A stretch of 27,981 bases of DNA from Nitrospirota bacterium. GTDB lineage: Bacteria; Nitrospirota; Thermodesulfovibrionia; Thermodesulfovibrionales; JdFR-88. The DNA lies in NCBI GenBank assembly GCA_021812785.1, contig JAKAMR010000025.1:1-27981 (forward strand), in the 5' to 3' direction. A program made the position numbers and the translations under genes. The notes beneath the pieces are model-generated. The model searched no databases. It had not been told where the DNA came from and was given only the letters and a program-made list of their open reading frames with translations. Positions 14,785 to 22,230 of this stretch are shown piece by piece (the stretch's first letter is position 1; every line of letters starts with the position of its first letter).

Positions 14785-15678
14785 ATGGCAAGGCGCGCTG
14801 CCCGCACGGTAAAATCCGGTCCGTTTCAGCTTCGGGTGTTGCCCGTTTTCGCAGCCGTGCTTTTTTCCCTGATGCTTTTCTTCCATGCCGGGCGGGCGCT
14901 TTGGGCCGCCGCCCAGTCCACCGCAGCCACCGCACCGGCACCCGGGACGGATGTGTTTTTGTCCGAGGGCTTCAGCAGCCTCAAGGGATGGATGCCCTAC
15001 CGCCTGTTCAAGAAGAAGAAAAATACCCTCTATACGCTGGATGTCAAGGACGGGGTGCATTGCGTAAGGGCGAAAAGCAACGATTCCTCGTCAGCCCTTG
15101 TCTACAAGAAGGAATTCGATGTCTACAAGTTCCCGATCGTAAAGTGGCAATGGATGGTTGCCGATCTGTATCCGGGCGGAAACATAAAAAAGAAAAGCAG
15201 AAACGACTCCCCCGCAAGGCTTTACATCCTCTTCAAGTACAACCCCAAAAAAGCTGGCTTTTTCACAAGGCTCAAATACGCGATAGTCAAAAAGATATAC
15301 GGCGTCTACCCGCCGGGCAGCAACCTGTGCTACCTGTGGGCAAACCGGCACCACAAGGAAAAGATGATCACGAGCCCCGCCTGGAAGTTCTCAAAGGACG
15401 TGGTGCTTGAAAGCGGCCCCGCGCACCTGAACGAGTGGCGGCATGAGCAGGTAAACATAGTTGATGACTACAGGGCGGCCTTCGGGAAAAACCCTCCGCA
15501 CATGGCGACAATCGCGATTATGAACAACTCGGACAACATGGGGGGCAGGGCCACCTCCTGGTTTGGCCCTATCGAAATCCTGCCCGCGCCGGCCTTATCC
15601 GTACAAGGCGGGAAAAATAGTCCCGCGCCTGCAGGGCAGGCACAAACCGGCCAATCGTCTCAAATCCCGGCCAAGTAG
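14785..15678 (+). CDS. Exported DUF3047 protein
   Basis: The 297-residue protein has an N-terminal signal or anchor (basic MARRAARTVK, hydrophobic about 15-45 ending near WAAAQS). A DUF3047 domain at about 55-265 follows, with LYTLDVKDGVHCVRAKSNDSSS, PIVKWQWMV, ARLYILFKY, NLCYLWANRH, HEQVNIVDDYRAAFG, IAIMNNSDNMGG and SWFGPIEI. The family is common in Gram-negative bacteria and has no assigned function; a lectin-like beta fold outside the membrane is plausible. The C-terminal 30 residues are Pro/Gln-rich. ATG 14785 is chosen because it begins the signal peptide; the frame is open further up (TTG 14653) but codes no sensible sequence there. It converges on gyrA with a 32-base gap. Confidence 0.8.
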   Translation: MARRAARTVKSGPFQLRVLPVFAAVLFSLMLFFHAGRALWAAAQSTAATAPAPGTDVFLSEGFSSLKGWMPYRLFKKKKNTLYTLDVKDGVHCVRAKSNDSSSALVYKKEFDVYKFPIVKWQWMVADLYPGGNIKKKSRNDSPARLYILFKYNPKKAGFFTRLKYAIVKKIYGVYPPGSNLCYLWANRHHKEKMITSPAWKFSKDVVLESGPAHLNEWRHEQVNIVDDYRAAFGKNPPHMATIAIMNNSDNMGGRATSWFGPIEILPAPALSVQGGKNSPAPAGQAQTGQSSQIPAK

Positions 15679-15710
15679 CGCGGCCGCCTCTCCGGGAAGC
15701 CCGTCAGGGG

Positions 15711-18116
15711 TCAGTCCTTCTCTGCCACCTTGCCCAGGCCCACTATCCTGTCGTTTTCCTCCAGGTCCATGAGCTTGACCCCCTGGGTGTTCCTGCCTAT
15801 GATGGATATGCCCTCGGCGGGCATCCTTATGGTCTTGCCGGACTGGGTGATGAGCATAAGCTCGTCCTCGTCGCGCACCTTCATTAGGCCCACCGCCTGT
15901 CCTCCCCTTGAGGTGACCTTTATGGAGATGACACCCTTTCCGCCTCGCCCCTGGACCGGGTAGTCCTCTATATGCGAACGCTTGCCAAGGCCCTTTTCCG
16001 TAACGGTCAAAAGCAGGTTCCTCTCCTCCACCATGTCCGCGGAAACCACCTCATCGCCCCTGGTCAGCCGGATGCCTATGACCCCTTTTGCGCTCCTGCC
16101 CATCGGGCGGACGTCCTCCTCGCTGAACCTGATGGCAAACCCTTTCTTGGTGCCTATTATCAGGTCGTTCTGGCCCGTCGTGCGCCTGACCGCGATCAGC
16201 TCGTCCTTATCCTCAAGGCCGATGGCGATGATGCCTTTGCCCCTCGGGTTCGAATACTCATCGAGGGCGGTCTTCTTCACAGTCCCGTTCTTTGTGAAAA
16301 ACACCAGGTAGCCTTCCGTAAAGTCCCTCACGGGAAGAGCGGTACTAACCCTTTCCCCTTCGGAGAGGGCAAGCAGGTTCACAAGCGCCTTGCCCTTGGC
16401 CGCCCTGCCCGCCTCCGGTATCTGGTATATTTTAAGCCAGTAGAGCCTGCCCAGGTTCGTGAAAAAAAGCATGTAATCATGCGTGGAGCCGATGAATAGC
16501 TGCTCCACGTAATCTTCCTCGCGGGTCTCCATCCCTATCAGCCCCTTGCCGCCCCTGTGCTGGCTGCGATAGGCGGAGATGGGATGGCGCTTTATATAGC
16601 CGTTGTGGGAGACGGTTATCACCATCTCCTCCTCGGTGATGAGGTCCTCCAAGGTAATTTCCTTCTGGGCCTCTATGATGTCCGTGCGGCGCGGGTCCGC
16701 ATACTTCTCCTTTATCTCGCGCAGCTCGCCGGCTATTATGTCCTTCTGGCGGGCCTCGCTGCCCAGGATATCCTGGAGGTCCGCTATCTCCTTAAGGGTC
16801 TGCTCGTACTCCTCCATTATCTTCTTCCGCTCAAGCCCGGTCAGGCGCTGGAGCTTCATGTCCAGGATGGCCTGGGCCTGGACCTCCGTCATCCCGTAGC
16901 CGCTCATGAGACCTTCCCTTGCGGCCTCCGGGCTCTGGGCAGCCCGTATCAGGGCTATAACATCGTCCAAATGCTCTATGGCTATCTTCAGGCCTTCGAG
17001 GATATGCGCCCTTTCCTGGGCCTTCCTGAGCTCAAACCTCGTCCTGCGTATGATGACGTCCCGCCTGTGCTGCAGGAAGTGCCCAAGCATCCGTTTAAGC
17101 GACAGGACCCTTGGCTGCCCGCCTACCAGGGCAAGCATGTTTATCCCGAAGGTAGACTCCATCTGGGTGTGCTTGTAGAGGTTGTTCAGGACCACCTCCG
17201 AGGCCTCGCCCCGCTTTATCTCTATGACAACGCGGATGCCGTCCCTGTCGGACTCGTCCCTCAGGTCGGATACCCCTTCGATGCGCTTTTCGCGCACAAG
17301 CTCGGCTATCTTCTTGATGAGGGCCGCCTTGTTGACCTGGTAGGGAAGCTCTGTCACTATTATGCTTTCCCCGCCCTTGTGCTCGCGCTCTATGCGGGCT
17401 TTCGCCCTTACCTTTACAAGCCCCCTGCCGTTCTCGTAGGCGCTCGTTATGCCGTCCATCCCGTGGATGACGCCGCCTGTGGGAAAGTCCGGCCCCTTGA
17501 CAGCGGTCATGAGCTCCGCGGTGCCTGCCTCAGGCTTTTCAAGAAGCATTATGAGCGCATCGGTGACCTCGGAGAGGTTGTGCGGCGGAATGTTTGTGGC
17601 CATACCCACCGCAATGCCTGCCGAGCCGTTTATGAGCAGGTTCGGCACCCTGGTGGGCAGCACAACGGGCTCCTCGGTCGTTTCGTCGAAATTGGGGACG
17701 AAATCCACAGTGTCCTTGTCTATGTCCTTCAAAAGCTCTTCGGCTATCTTTGATAGCCTCGCCTCGGTGTAACGGTAGGCGGCCGCCGGGTCGCCGTCTA
17801 TGGAGCCAAAGTTGCCCTGACCGTCCACCAGGGGGGCGCGCATATTGAAGTCCTGGGCCAGCCGGACAAGGGCGTCATAAACGGCCGAATCGCCGTGGGG
17901 GTGGTATTTCTTAAGGACCTCGCCCACCACACCCGCGCATTTCGAATACTTCCTGGTGGGCAGGAGTCCCTCGCGGAACATGGCGTAAAGTATCCTGCGC
18001 TGCACGGGTTTCAGCCCGTCCCTTACCTCCGGAAGCGCCCTGCCTATGATCACGCTCATCGCGTAATCCAGGTAGGATACCTTCATCTCCTGCTCTATGT
18101 TTATCTGTGTCTTCAT
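15711..18116 (-). CDS. gyrA: DNA gyrase subunit A
   Basis: The 801-residue A subunit of type IIA topoisomerase breaks and rejoins DNA and, with GyrB, adds negative supercoils. Counting from ATG 18116, the winged-helix region contains [10 protein letters not shown] (72-81) and the catalytic tyrosine Y116 in [10 protein letters not shown]. The C-terminal beta-pinwheel has the gyrase-specific box QHRGGKG (about residue 520), which marks gyrase rather than topoisomerase IV. The quinolone-determining positions equivalent to E. coli S83 and D87 are S77 and D81, the sensitive state. The frame extends to a TTG at 18140, but ATG 18116 fits the family N-terminus. GyrB is not in the window. It probably has its own promoter near 18160. 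Confidence 0.97.
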   Translation of the reverse strand: MKTQINIEQEMKVSYLDYAMSVIIGRALPEVRDGLKPVQRRILYAMFREGLLPTRKYSKCAGVVGEVLKKYHPHGDSAVYDALVRLAQDFNMRAPLVDGQGNFGSIDGDPAAAYRYTEARLSKIAEELLKDIDKDTVDFVPNFDETTEEPVVLPTRVPNLLINGSAGIAVGMATNIPPHNLSEVTDALIMLLEKPEAGTAELMTAVKGPDFPTGGVIHGMDGITSAYENGRGLVKVRAKARIEREHKGGESIIVTELPYQVNKAALIKKIAELVREKRIEGVSDLRDESDRDGIRVVIEIKRGEASEVVLNNLYKHTQMESTFGINMLALVGGQPRVLSLKRMLGHFLQHRRDVIIRRTRFELRKAQERAHILEGLKIAIEHLDDVIALIRAAQSPEAAREGLMSGYGMTEVQAQAILDMKLQRLTGLERKKIMEEYEQTLKEIADLQDILGSEARQKDIIAGELREIKEKYADPRRTDIIEAQKEITLEDLITEEEMVITVSHNGYIKRHPISAYRSQHRGGKGLIGMETREEDYVEQLFIGSTHDYMLFFTNLGRLYWLKIYQIPEAGRAAKGKALVNLLALSEGERVSTALPVRDFTEGYLVFFTKNGTVKKTALDEYSNPRGKGIIAIGLEDKDELIAVRRTTGQNDLIIGTKKGFAIRFSEEDVRPMGRSAKGVIGIRLTRGDEVVSADMVEERNLLLTVTEKGLGKRSHIEDYPVQGRGGKGVISIKVTSRGGQAVGLMKVRDEDELMLITQSGKTIRMPAEGISIIGRNTQGVKLMDLEENDRIVGLGKVAEKD

Positions 18117-18158
18117 TTTAAAGCCGGAAACCCCCCTCAAACGTTGGAAAATCTATTT

Positions 18159-18164
18159 ATTTTA
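18159..18164 (-). promoter_or_regulatory. Possible -10 of gyrA
   Basis: On the minus strand TAAAAT sits in an AT-rich stretch 43 bases before the gyrA ATG, followed by GAGGGGGG as a possible ribosome site. No clear -35 is present at 16-18 bases. Confidence 0.35.
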
Positions 18165-18189
18165 ACATATTTATGAAGGGTTTATTGTA

Positions 18190-18297
18190 TCCCGCCCGCC
18201 GTAAAGTTTTTAGGGCTTTGCCTCCACCCCTAAAGGTAAAAACAACTGCAGGCAAAAAAGGAAAACGTAGTACGGCGGGAGCGAATGCCGTCCGCCT
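18190..18297. repeat. Second copy of the intergenic repeat seen at 13700-13890
   Basis: GCAGGCAAAAAA (18248-18259) and GGAGCGAATGCCGTCCGCC (18278-18296) match 13719-13730 exactly and 13869-13887 at 18 of 19 bases. CCCGCCGTA (near 18194-18202) and TACGGCGGG (18271-18279) form an inverted pair around the copy. The copy is more compact than the one at 13700 and lacks the central block. It lies between gyrA and the end of the pilus operon. Confidence 0.55.
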
Positions 18298-18315
18298 GCC
18301 CACTCTAATCCCTTG

Positions 18316-18340
18316 AAAAGCCAGGAAAAATTCCTGAAGG
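18316..18340 (-). terminator. Possible terminator of the minor-pilin operon
   Basis: On the minus strand CAGGAA-TTT-TTCCTG (18336-18322) is a perfect 6-bp hairpin followed by GGCTTTTC, about 20 bases after the last stop codon of the operon. A wider CCAGGA/TCCTGG pairing is also possible. The T-run is weak. Confidence 0.45.
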
Positions 18341-18357
18341 GCTAAAAATCCTGGGCC

Positions 18358-19374
18358 TTATTGCGGTTTTATGTTTAGGGTCATTTCAGATGTCCCGCCG
18401 TGTCCGTCGTTTGCAATGGCGGTAATCTGCGCGCCCTTCACGCCCGGCGGCACCTTCCATTCTATGAGCCCGCTTGAGGGGTCTATCCTCATGCCCTGAG
18501 GTGCGCCCTCAAGCGAATAGGTGATAGGGTCTCCATCGGGGTCCGTTGCGCTTAGCTGGGCGGTATACAGGGTCCCGTCAAACGTGGTGCTTACCTTCCT
18601 GCTGAACATTGGGGGCATGTTCTCTATACGTCTCTTAAGTACCACCGTCTGGCCGCAGCCCTGCGGACCGCAGGGCGTCACCTTCACGGTTATGTTGTCT
18701 CCCCTTTTCACGGGCATCCCCAGGCTGTTTGAATTCCCGGCGAACCGCCCGTTCACCGTCCATTCGTAAACGATGTTTTCAGCGCTGTCGCCTGCAGCCC
18801 GGACATCCACATAGAGATTGTCTCCCGGCCTGAAGACCTCCGGCATGAGCCTTACCCTCGTGATCACAAGCGGGGCGTCGCCAATGGTCACGCTGCCCGA
18901 CTTCACCTCCATGCCGTTTACGCTTGCCGCAGCCCGGACGACGTCGCCCTTAAGCAGACCTTTTGTGCTAAATTCAGAGGGGGAGCCGGTCACCTGCTCT
19001 ATCCCGTTTACCTGCCAGAAGACCTGGGCGCCGGAGAGGTTAAACCCCCTTGCCGCAAGGTGGAGCACCGTACCTGCGTAAGCCTGCCCCGGCACAATCT
19101 CAAGCGACATTTTGTTGTTCTGTCCATTATTATTTTGGCCGCTGCCACCTTGGGCGTCTCCGTCCTGGGAGGTTGCCCGGCCGGAAGGCTGGGCATTTTT
19201 AGCGGCCTGCGGCACGGAGACGCCGGGGCCCTGCGCGTTTTTTATTTCTGCTTTGCCTCCATGAAACACCACAAACAGGACCAAAACCAGGCAGAAGGCC
19301 GCGGCAAGGCCGGAGAAGACCGTCTTTCCCCCCGCATAGCCTTTTATCCTCTCCGCCAGATGCGATATTTTCAT
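18358..19374 (-). CDS. Membrane-anchored Ig/cadherin-like protein ending the pilus operon
   Basis: The 338-residue protein has a short cytoplasmic N-terminus, one transmembrane helix (about 19-38), then a Gly/Asn/Gln-rich spacer (41-90, including GGSGQNNNGQNNK). Repeated beta-sandwich-like stretches follow (about 90-250). The last 85 residues read PPMFSRKVSTTF, LSATDPDGDPITYSLEG, PQGMRIDPSSGLIEWKVP and AIANDGHGG, the pattern of a putative-Ig/cadherin-like (He_PIG) domain with a calcium-type DPDGDP. No enzyme motif is seen. Being the last gene of the pilin operon suggests a periplasmic or surface partner of the pilus. The two cysteines in TPCGPQGCG could form a disulfide. Confidence 0.75.
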   Translation of the reverse strand: MKISHLAERIKGYAGGKTVFSGLAAAFCLVLVLFVVFHGGKAEIKNAQGPGVSVPQAAKNAQPSGRATSQDGDAQGGSGQNNNGQNNKMSLEIVPGQAYAGTVLHLAARGFNLSGAQVFWQVNGIEQVTGSPSEFSTKGLLKGDVVRAAASVNGMEVKSGSVTIGDAPLVITRVRLMPEVFRPGDNLYVDVRAAGDSAENIVYEWTVNGRFAGNSNSLGMPVKRGDNITVKVTPCGPQGCGQTVVLKRRIENMPPMFSRKVSTTFDGTLYTAQLSATDPDGDPITYSLEGAPQGMRIDPSSGLIEWKVPPGVKGAQITAIANDGHGGTSEMTLNIKPQ

Positions 19375-19398
19375 GGACTTTTCAGCCCCGCTGCCGCC

Positions 19399-20049
19399 TC
19401 AGTACTCGTAGACCGCAGAGAGCTTGGCGCGCTCCGGCAGGCTAGTGCCCTGCGCGTTTTTCCCTTGTGAAAGTATCTCCAGGGTATAGAGATAAGGCTC
19501 CTGCTGGACCGGCGACTGCCCGGAATTGGAGGCCACCACGCCCGTCTGAACAAGTCCCTCCCCCTGCGCCGTGTTGCCGGGGACGGTGTCCACTATCTTC
19601 GCGTAAACGGTATAAGTGCCAAGAGTTGCGTTCATATCGTAGCTGTTTGCGTTCAGGGGGTTTAACGTGACCGATGAGTCGCAGTTTGCGGGCCAGGTCC
19701 CGGTGGCGTTAGTCAGCTTTATGTTGGAGCAGGCCTGCCCCTCCCCCGTGAGGGTAAAGTTTATGTTGTTCAGATTTGGCGCTCCGCCCGTGTCTATAAA
19801 TTCCTTGGCCACCCCCACCCCTCCGATCCCGGCATCAAGCGCGGTAGAATACCTTTTTTGCATCCCCGATATCTCCGAGCCGGACTCCACCATGTAAATA
19901 AGGGCGGACATTATAAGGAGCGCCACTACGGAAAGGAGCATGACTATAACCAGGGTCATGCCCCTTTCATTGCTGACCGGTCTTATGATTTTGTTTTTCA
20001 GTTTTAGACCCTTCGGGTCTCGAATGCAAGGATTTTTCATGGCTTGCAT
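19399..20049 (-). CDS. pilX: PilX-type minor pilin
   Basis: The 216-residue prepilin-like protein has the type III leader ending NERG/MTLVIVMLLSVVALLIMSALIYMVESG at residues 27-55: a Gly cleavage point (G30) and a hydrophobic pilin helix. As in PilX proteins the +5 residue is not Glu (Ile here). The body is beta-rich, with the common minor-pilin segment SGMQKRYSTALDAGIGGVGVAKEF. Minor pilins prime type IV pilus assembly together with PilY1. ATG 20049 or 20040 could be the start; neither has a clear ribosome site. The gene follows pilW by 27 bases. The PilX label rests on the missing Glu and operon order. Confidence 0.8.
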   Translation of the reverse strand: MQAMKNPCIRDPKGLKLKNKIIRPVSNERGMTLVIVMLLSVVALLIMSALIYMVESGSEISGMQKRYSTALDAGIGGVGVAKEFIDTGGAPNLNNINFTLTGEGQACSNIKLTNATGTWPANCDSSVTLNPLNANSYDMNATLGTYTVYAKIVDTVPGNTAQGEGLVQTGVVASNSGQSPVQQEPYLYTLEILSQGKNAQGTSLPERAKLSAVYEY

Positions 20050-20076
20050 CCGCTCATTCTCGTTCGCTTTCCATTT

Positions 20077-21210
20077 TCATTGTCCAAGGTTCATCGGTTT
20101 TTCAATTATGTGGTACACCTTCCACCTGTAATGTTTCTGGTCGCCAGTCAGAGGGAAATCGTGCCCCATGCCAAACTCCCCAACGTAAATGGAATTTGAA
20201 GGATAGGTATATGAGGGGTCCTTCTGCCCTTCCTGGGCCAGTATATAAACCCTCACCCCCTGGACCTGCTGGCGTATCTGTGCGGCGTTCAGCGGATTGG
20301 TGAAGATATCGTTGCTATACGAATTATTGCCTAGATCGAATATGACCTGCATGTCGGCTACACAGTGCAGGATAGGGTAATAGGTGAAATTTCCGTCCTT
20401 CTGGTTCACGACCGCCTTCACAAGCTGCCCGGTGCCGGGGGCGCACCTTTGCGGCTGCGCTATATCATCCGGGCTGTTGTCTATGAAGTAGTCCGCCCTG
20501 TTATAGGGCATCCTGAGGCCGTTTGGCGCATCGGCGGCATCTGCCACGCCGTATATCATGCGCGTTTTTTCCGTGCTGCTTGTGGGCGCGTAGGCCGAAA
20601 CCCCGTTATAGAGCACGGAGAAAGCGCCCGCATTGTTTACCAGAGACACGGTATTGTCAATCGTGGAGACGACTATCACGTTGTCGCTGGGGTTGAGGTC
20701 CCAGTTGGGGTCGTTCCATGGCCAGGGCTTGCCGTCTTGGTCAAGTCTTGTGGATTTGCCCGCGGCGCTGTCGTTTACGGCGGCCATCTGGGATTTTATC
20801 ACCAGGTAGTCGGAGCCGTTCAAGCCCTTGCCGTTGATGGAAAAGATGGCCCTGGGAGCATTTGGAGGGACATCATTTGTAAGCGCGTTGGCAATGGCGG
20901 ATTCGTTATATGCCACGCCAGTGACATTCCACGGCAGCCCGTACCCGGCGCTCTGGATGTCCTTCCTCAGGTACTCAAGCCCAAGGGCGCTTCCGATGTC
21001 GGTCTGGGACACCCTGCTTTCCTGCTTGAACTGTGTGAAAAGCTGCGCAAAAAGCGTGGTGGTGGCGGCAAGGGCAAAAAGAGATATCACGATAGTGACC
21101 ATGAGCTCTACCAGGGTGAAGCCGCTCTCACCCGCAGCATGAATAAAGAACCGCGAGGGCCTGCCCGTAAATTTTCCAAAATACCCGCGTGCCTGCACCC
21201 TGGTTTTCAT
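20077..21210 (-). CDS. pilW: PilW-type minor pilin
   Basis: The 377-residue protein has a 30-residue leader ending AAGESG and the prepilin helix FTLVELMVTIVISLFALAAT; cleavage is after G30, with Glu at +5 (E35). QTDIGSALGLEYLRKDIQSAGYGLP is the segment found after the helix in PilW proteins. The large beta-rich C-terminal domain is at 100-377. PilW is a minor pilin of the tip or priming complex and contacts PilX and PilV. It begins three bases after the pilV stop and belongs to the pilY1 operon. The family is secure. Confidence 0.87.
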   Translation of the reverse strand: MKTRVQARGYFGKFTGRPSRFFIHAAGESGFTLVELMVTIVISLFALAATTTLFAQLFTQFKQESRVSQTDIGSALGLEYLRKDIQSAGYGLPWNVTGVAYNESAIANALTNDVPPNAPRAIFSINGKGLNGSDYLVIKSQMAAVNDSAAGKSTRLDQDGKPWPWNDPNWDLNPSDNVIVVSTIDNTVSLVNNAGAFSVLYNGVSAYAPTSSTEKTRMIYGVADAADAPNGLRMPYNRADYFIDNSPDDIAQPQRCAPGTGQLVKAVVNQKDGNFTYYPILHCVADMQVIFDLGNNSYSNDIFTNPLNAAQIRQQVQGVRVYILAQEGQKDPSYTYPSNSIYVGEFGMGHDFPLTGDQKHYRWKVYHIIEKPMNLGQ

Positions 21211-21212
21211 CT

Positions 21213-21683
21213 TTATTTACTTATCACCGTCTGGATCATATGAGTGTACGGCGTATTGCGCCACTTCCATTGCACCTCCACCTTAAACTGCTCGTCATCG
21301 CCTTCCTGGGAAATGGGCACGGGCGTATTGATAACGGTAAAGGGGATGGTCATGCTCCTGAACTTCCTGTATACCGTAAACGTGCCTGCTGTATTTGCCA
21401 GGGCGGCAAAGGGCACGCTCCTTGCCTGGTTCATGGACTGCGCCGCTATCCTTATCGCCTCGTTTCTAAGCATGTTCCTGGTGTCCGCATCCACGGCCAG
21501 CAGAGAGGTCTGAAGCACCGCGATGAATATGAACAGAAACAGGACCATCGCTATCATGACCTCAACCAGCGAATCGCCTCGCGCTGCGAGTCCAGCCGAA
21601 TCGCATCGTGCAGCGAGCCGGGGCAAGCCGCCTTGCAGGCCCGATCCTCTTATCACTCGCCTAATTGATCGTGCAGGTGCCAT
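21213..21683 (-). CDS. pilV: PilV-type minor pilin with a duplicated leader segment
   Basis: The 156-residue prepilin-like protein has the cleavage motif ARG/DSLVEVMIAMVLFLFIFIAVLQTSLLA, giving cleavage after G36 with Glu at +5 (E41). Asp at +1 is unusual, as Phe or Met is normal. The leader of 36 residues is long and contains a 9-residue tandem: residues 23-31 LAARCDSAG and 32-40 LAARGDSLV, caused by a 27-base DNA repeat. ATG 21683 overlaps the fimT end by 23 bases; GTG 21656, just after the fimT stop, is an alternative that shortens the leader to 27. The downstream body is a small beta-rich domain. PilV is the usual name for this size and position. Confidence 0.8.
   Translation of the reverse strand: MAPARSIRRVIRGSGLQGGLPRLAARCDSAGLAARGDSLVEVMIAMVLFLFIFIAVLQTSLLAVDADTRNMLRNEAIRIAAQSMNQARSVPFAALANTAGTFTVYRKFRSMTIPFTVINTPVPISQEGDDEQFKVEVQWKWRNTPYTHMIQTVISK
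21570..21617. repeat. 27-base-period tandem repeat in the pilV leader
   Basis: The blocks 21570-21590 and 21597-21617 (plus-strand coordinates, each 21 bases starting CGAATCGC and ending GCGAG) differ at about three positions. The period of 27 bases adds exactly nine codons and leaves the frame intact. Confidence 0.8.
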
Positions 21684-22227
21684 TGTTTGGGGTGCCCTCC
21701 CATGAGCCCAGTGATATGCTGGTAGCCGTCCAGGAGATGCAGTTCAACTGCGGCGCTTTGTCCGTGTTTACCGTCGCGGCCCCATCCGGCGTCCAGCTTA
21801 CAAGCAGGGTCGGTGAAACTGCGCCATTCGGGTTTATCAGCAGCCCATCAGGGGATACCCCGAGCGTGAAAGTGGCCTGGCCCTCATCAACAAACAGATA
21901 GGTATCGTTGCCCAATTGCCAGTACGGTCCTTCATGCGTGTCCCCGACCCCGTTGTCAAACGCGCCGTCTCCGTTGGTGTCCTGGTATATCTTGTAGTCG
22001 AACATCTTTGCCTTCGCATCCTGTTGAAATTCCACGAAATACCAGCTCTTCTGCGCCATCGCCTCTTCTCTTGTTTTCATCAGGTCGGAATATATCTGCT
22101 TTACCTCCGACTCTGCCCTGAACTTGTTCTCCCAGCCGTCCAGGCTAAACCCGATGCCTGCCAGTATTGCAATCAATGCAAGCACTACAAGCAGCTCTAT
22201 GAGGGTAAAGCCGCCCTTGCCCCGCAA
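21661..22227 (-). CDS. fimT: FimT/GspH-type minor pseudopilin
   Basis: The 188-residue protein begins MRGKGG/FTLIELLVVLALIAILAGIGF, a short leader with cleavage after G6 and Glu at +5 (E11). EVKQIYSDLMKTREEAMAQKSWYFVEF follows, as in the GspH/FimT domain, and then a beta-rich body. TTG 22227 is the start: GGAGGAG lies nine bases before it, and the TTG is one base downstream of the pilY1 stop codon. FimT/FimU proteins are minor pilins involved in assembly and, in some species, DNA uptake. No ATG is available upstream without entering pilY1. Confidence 0.86.
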   Translation of the reverse strand: MRGKGGFTLIELLVVLALIAILAGIGFSLDGWENKFRAESEVKQIYSDLMKTREEAMAQKSWYFVEFQQDAKAKMFDYKIYQDTNGDGAFDNGVGDTHEGPYWQLGNDTYLFVDEGQATFTLGVSPDGLLINPNGAVSPTLLVSWTPDGAATVNTDKAPQLNCISWTATSISLGSWEGTPNNGTCTIN

Positions 22228-22230
22228 GCG

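Noticed and set aside
16557..17753. Long + strand open frame of 398 codons within gyrA
   Set aside because: It is the antisense shadow of gyrA, with no recognisable protein and biased composition.
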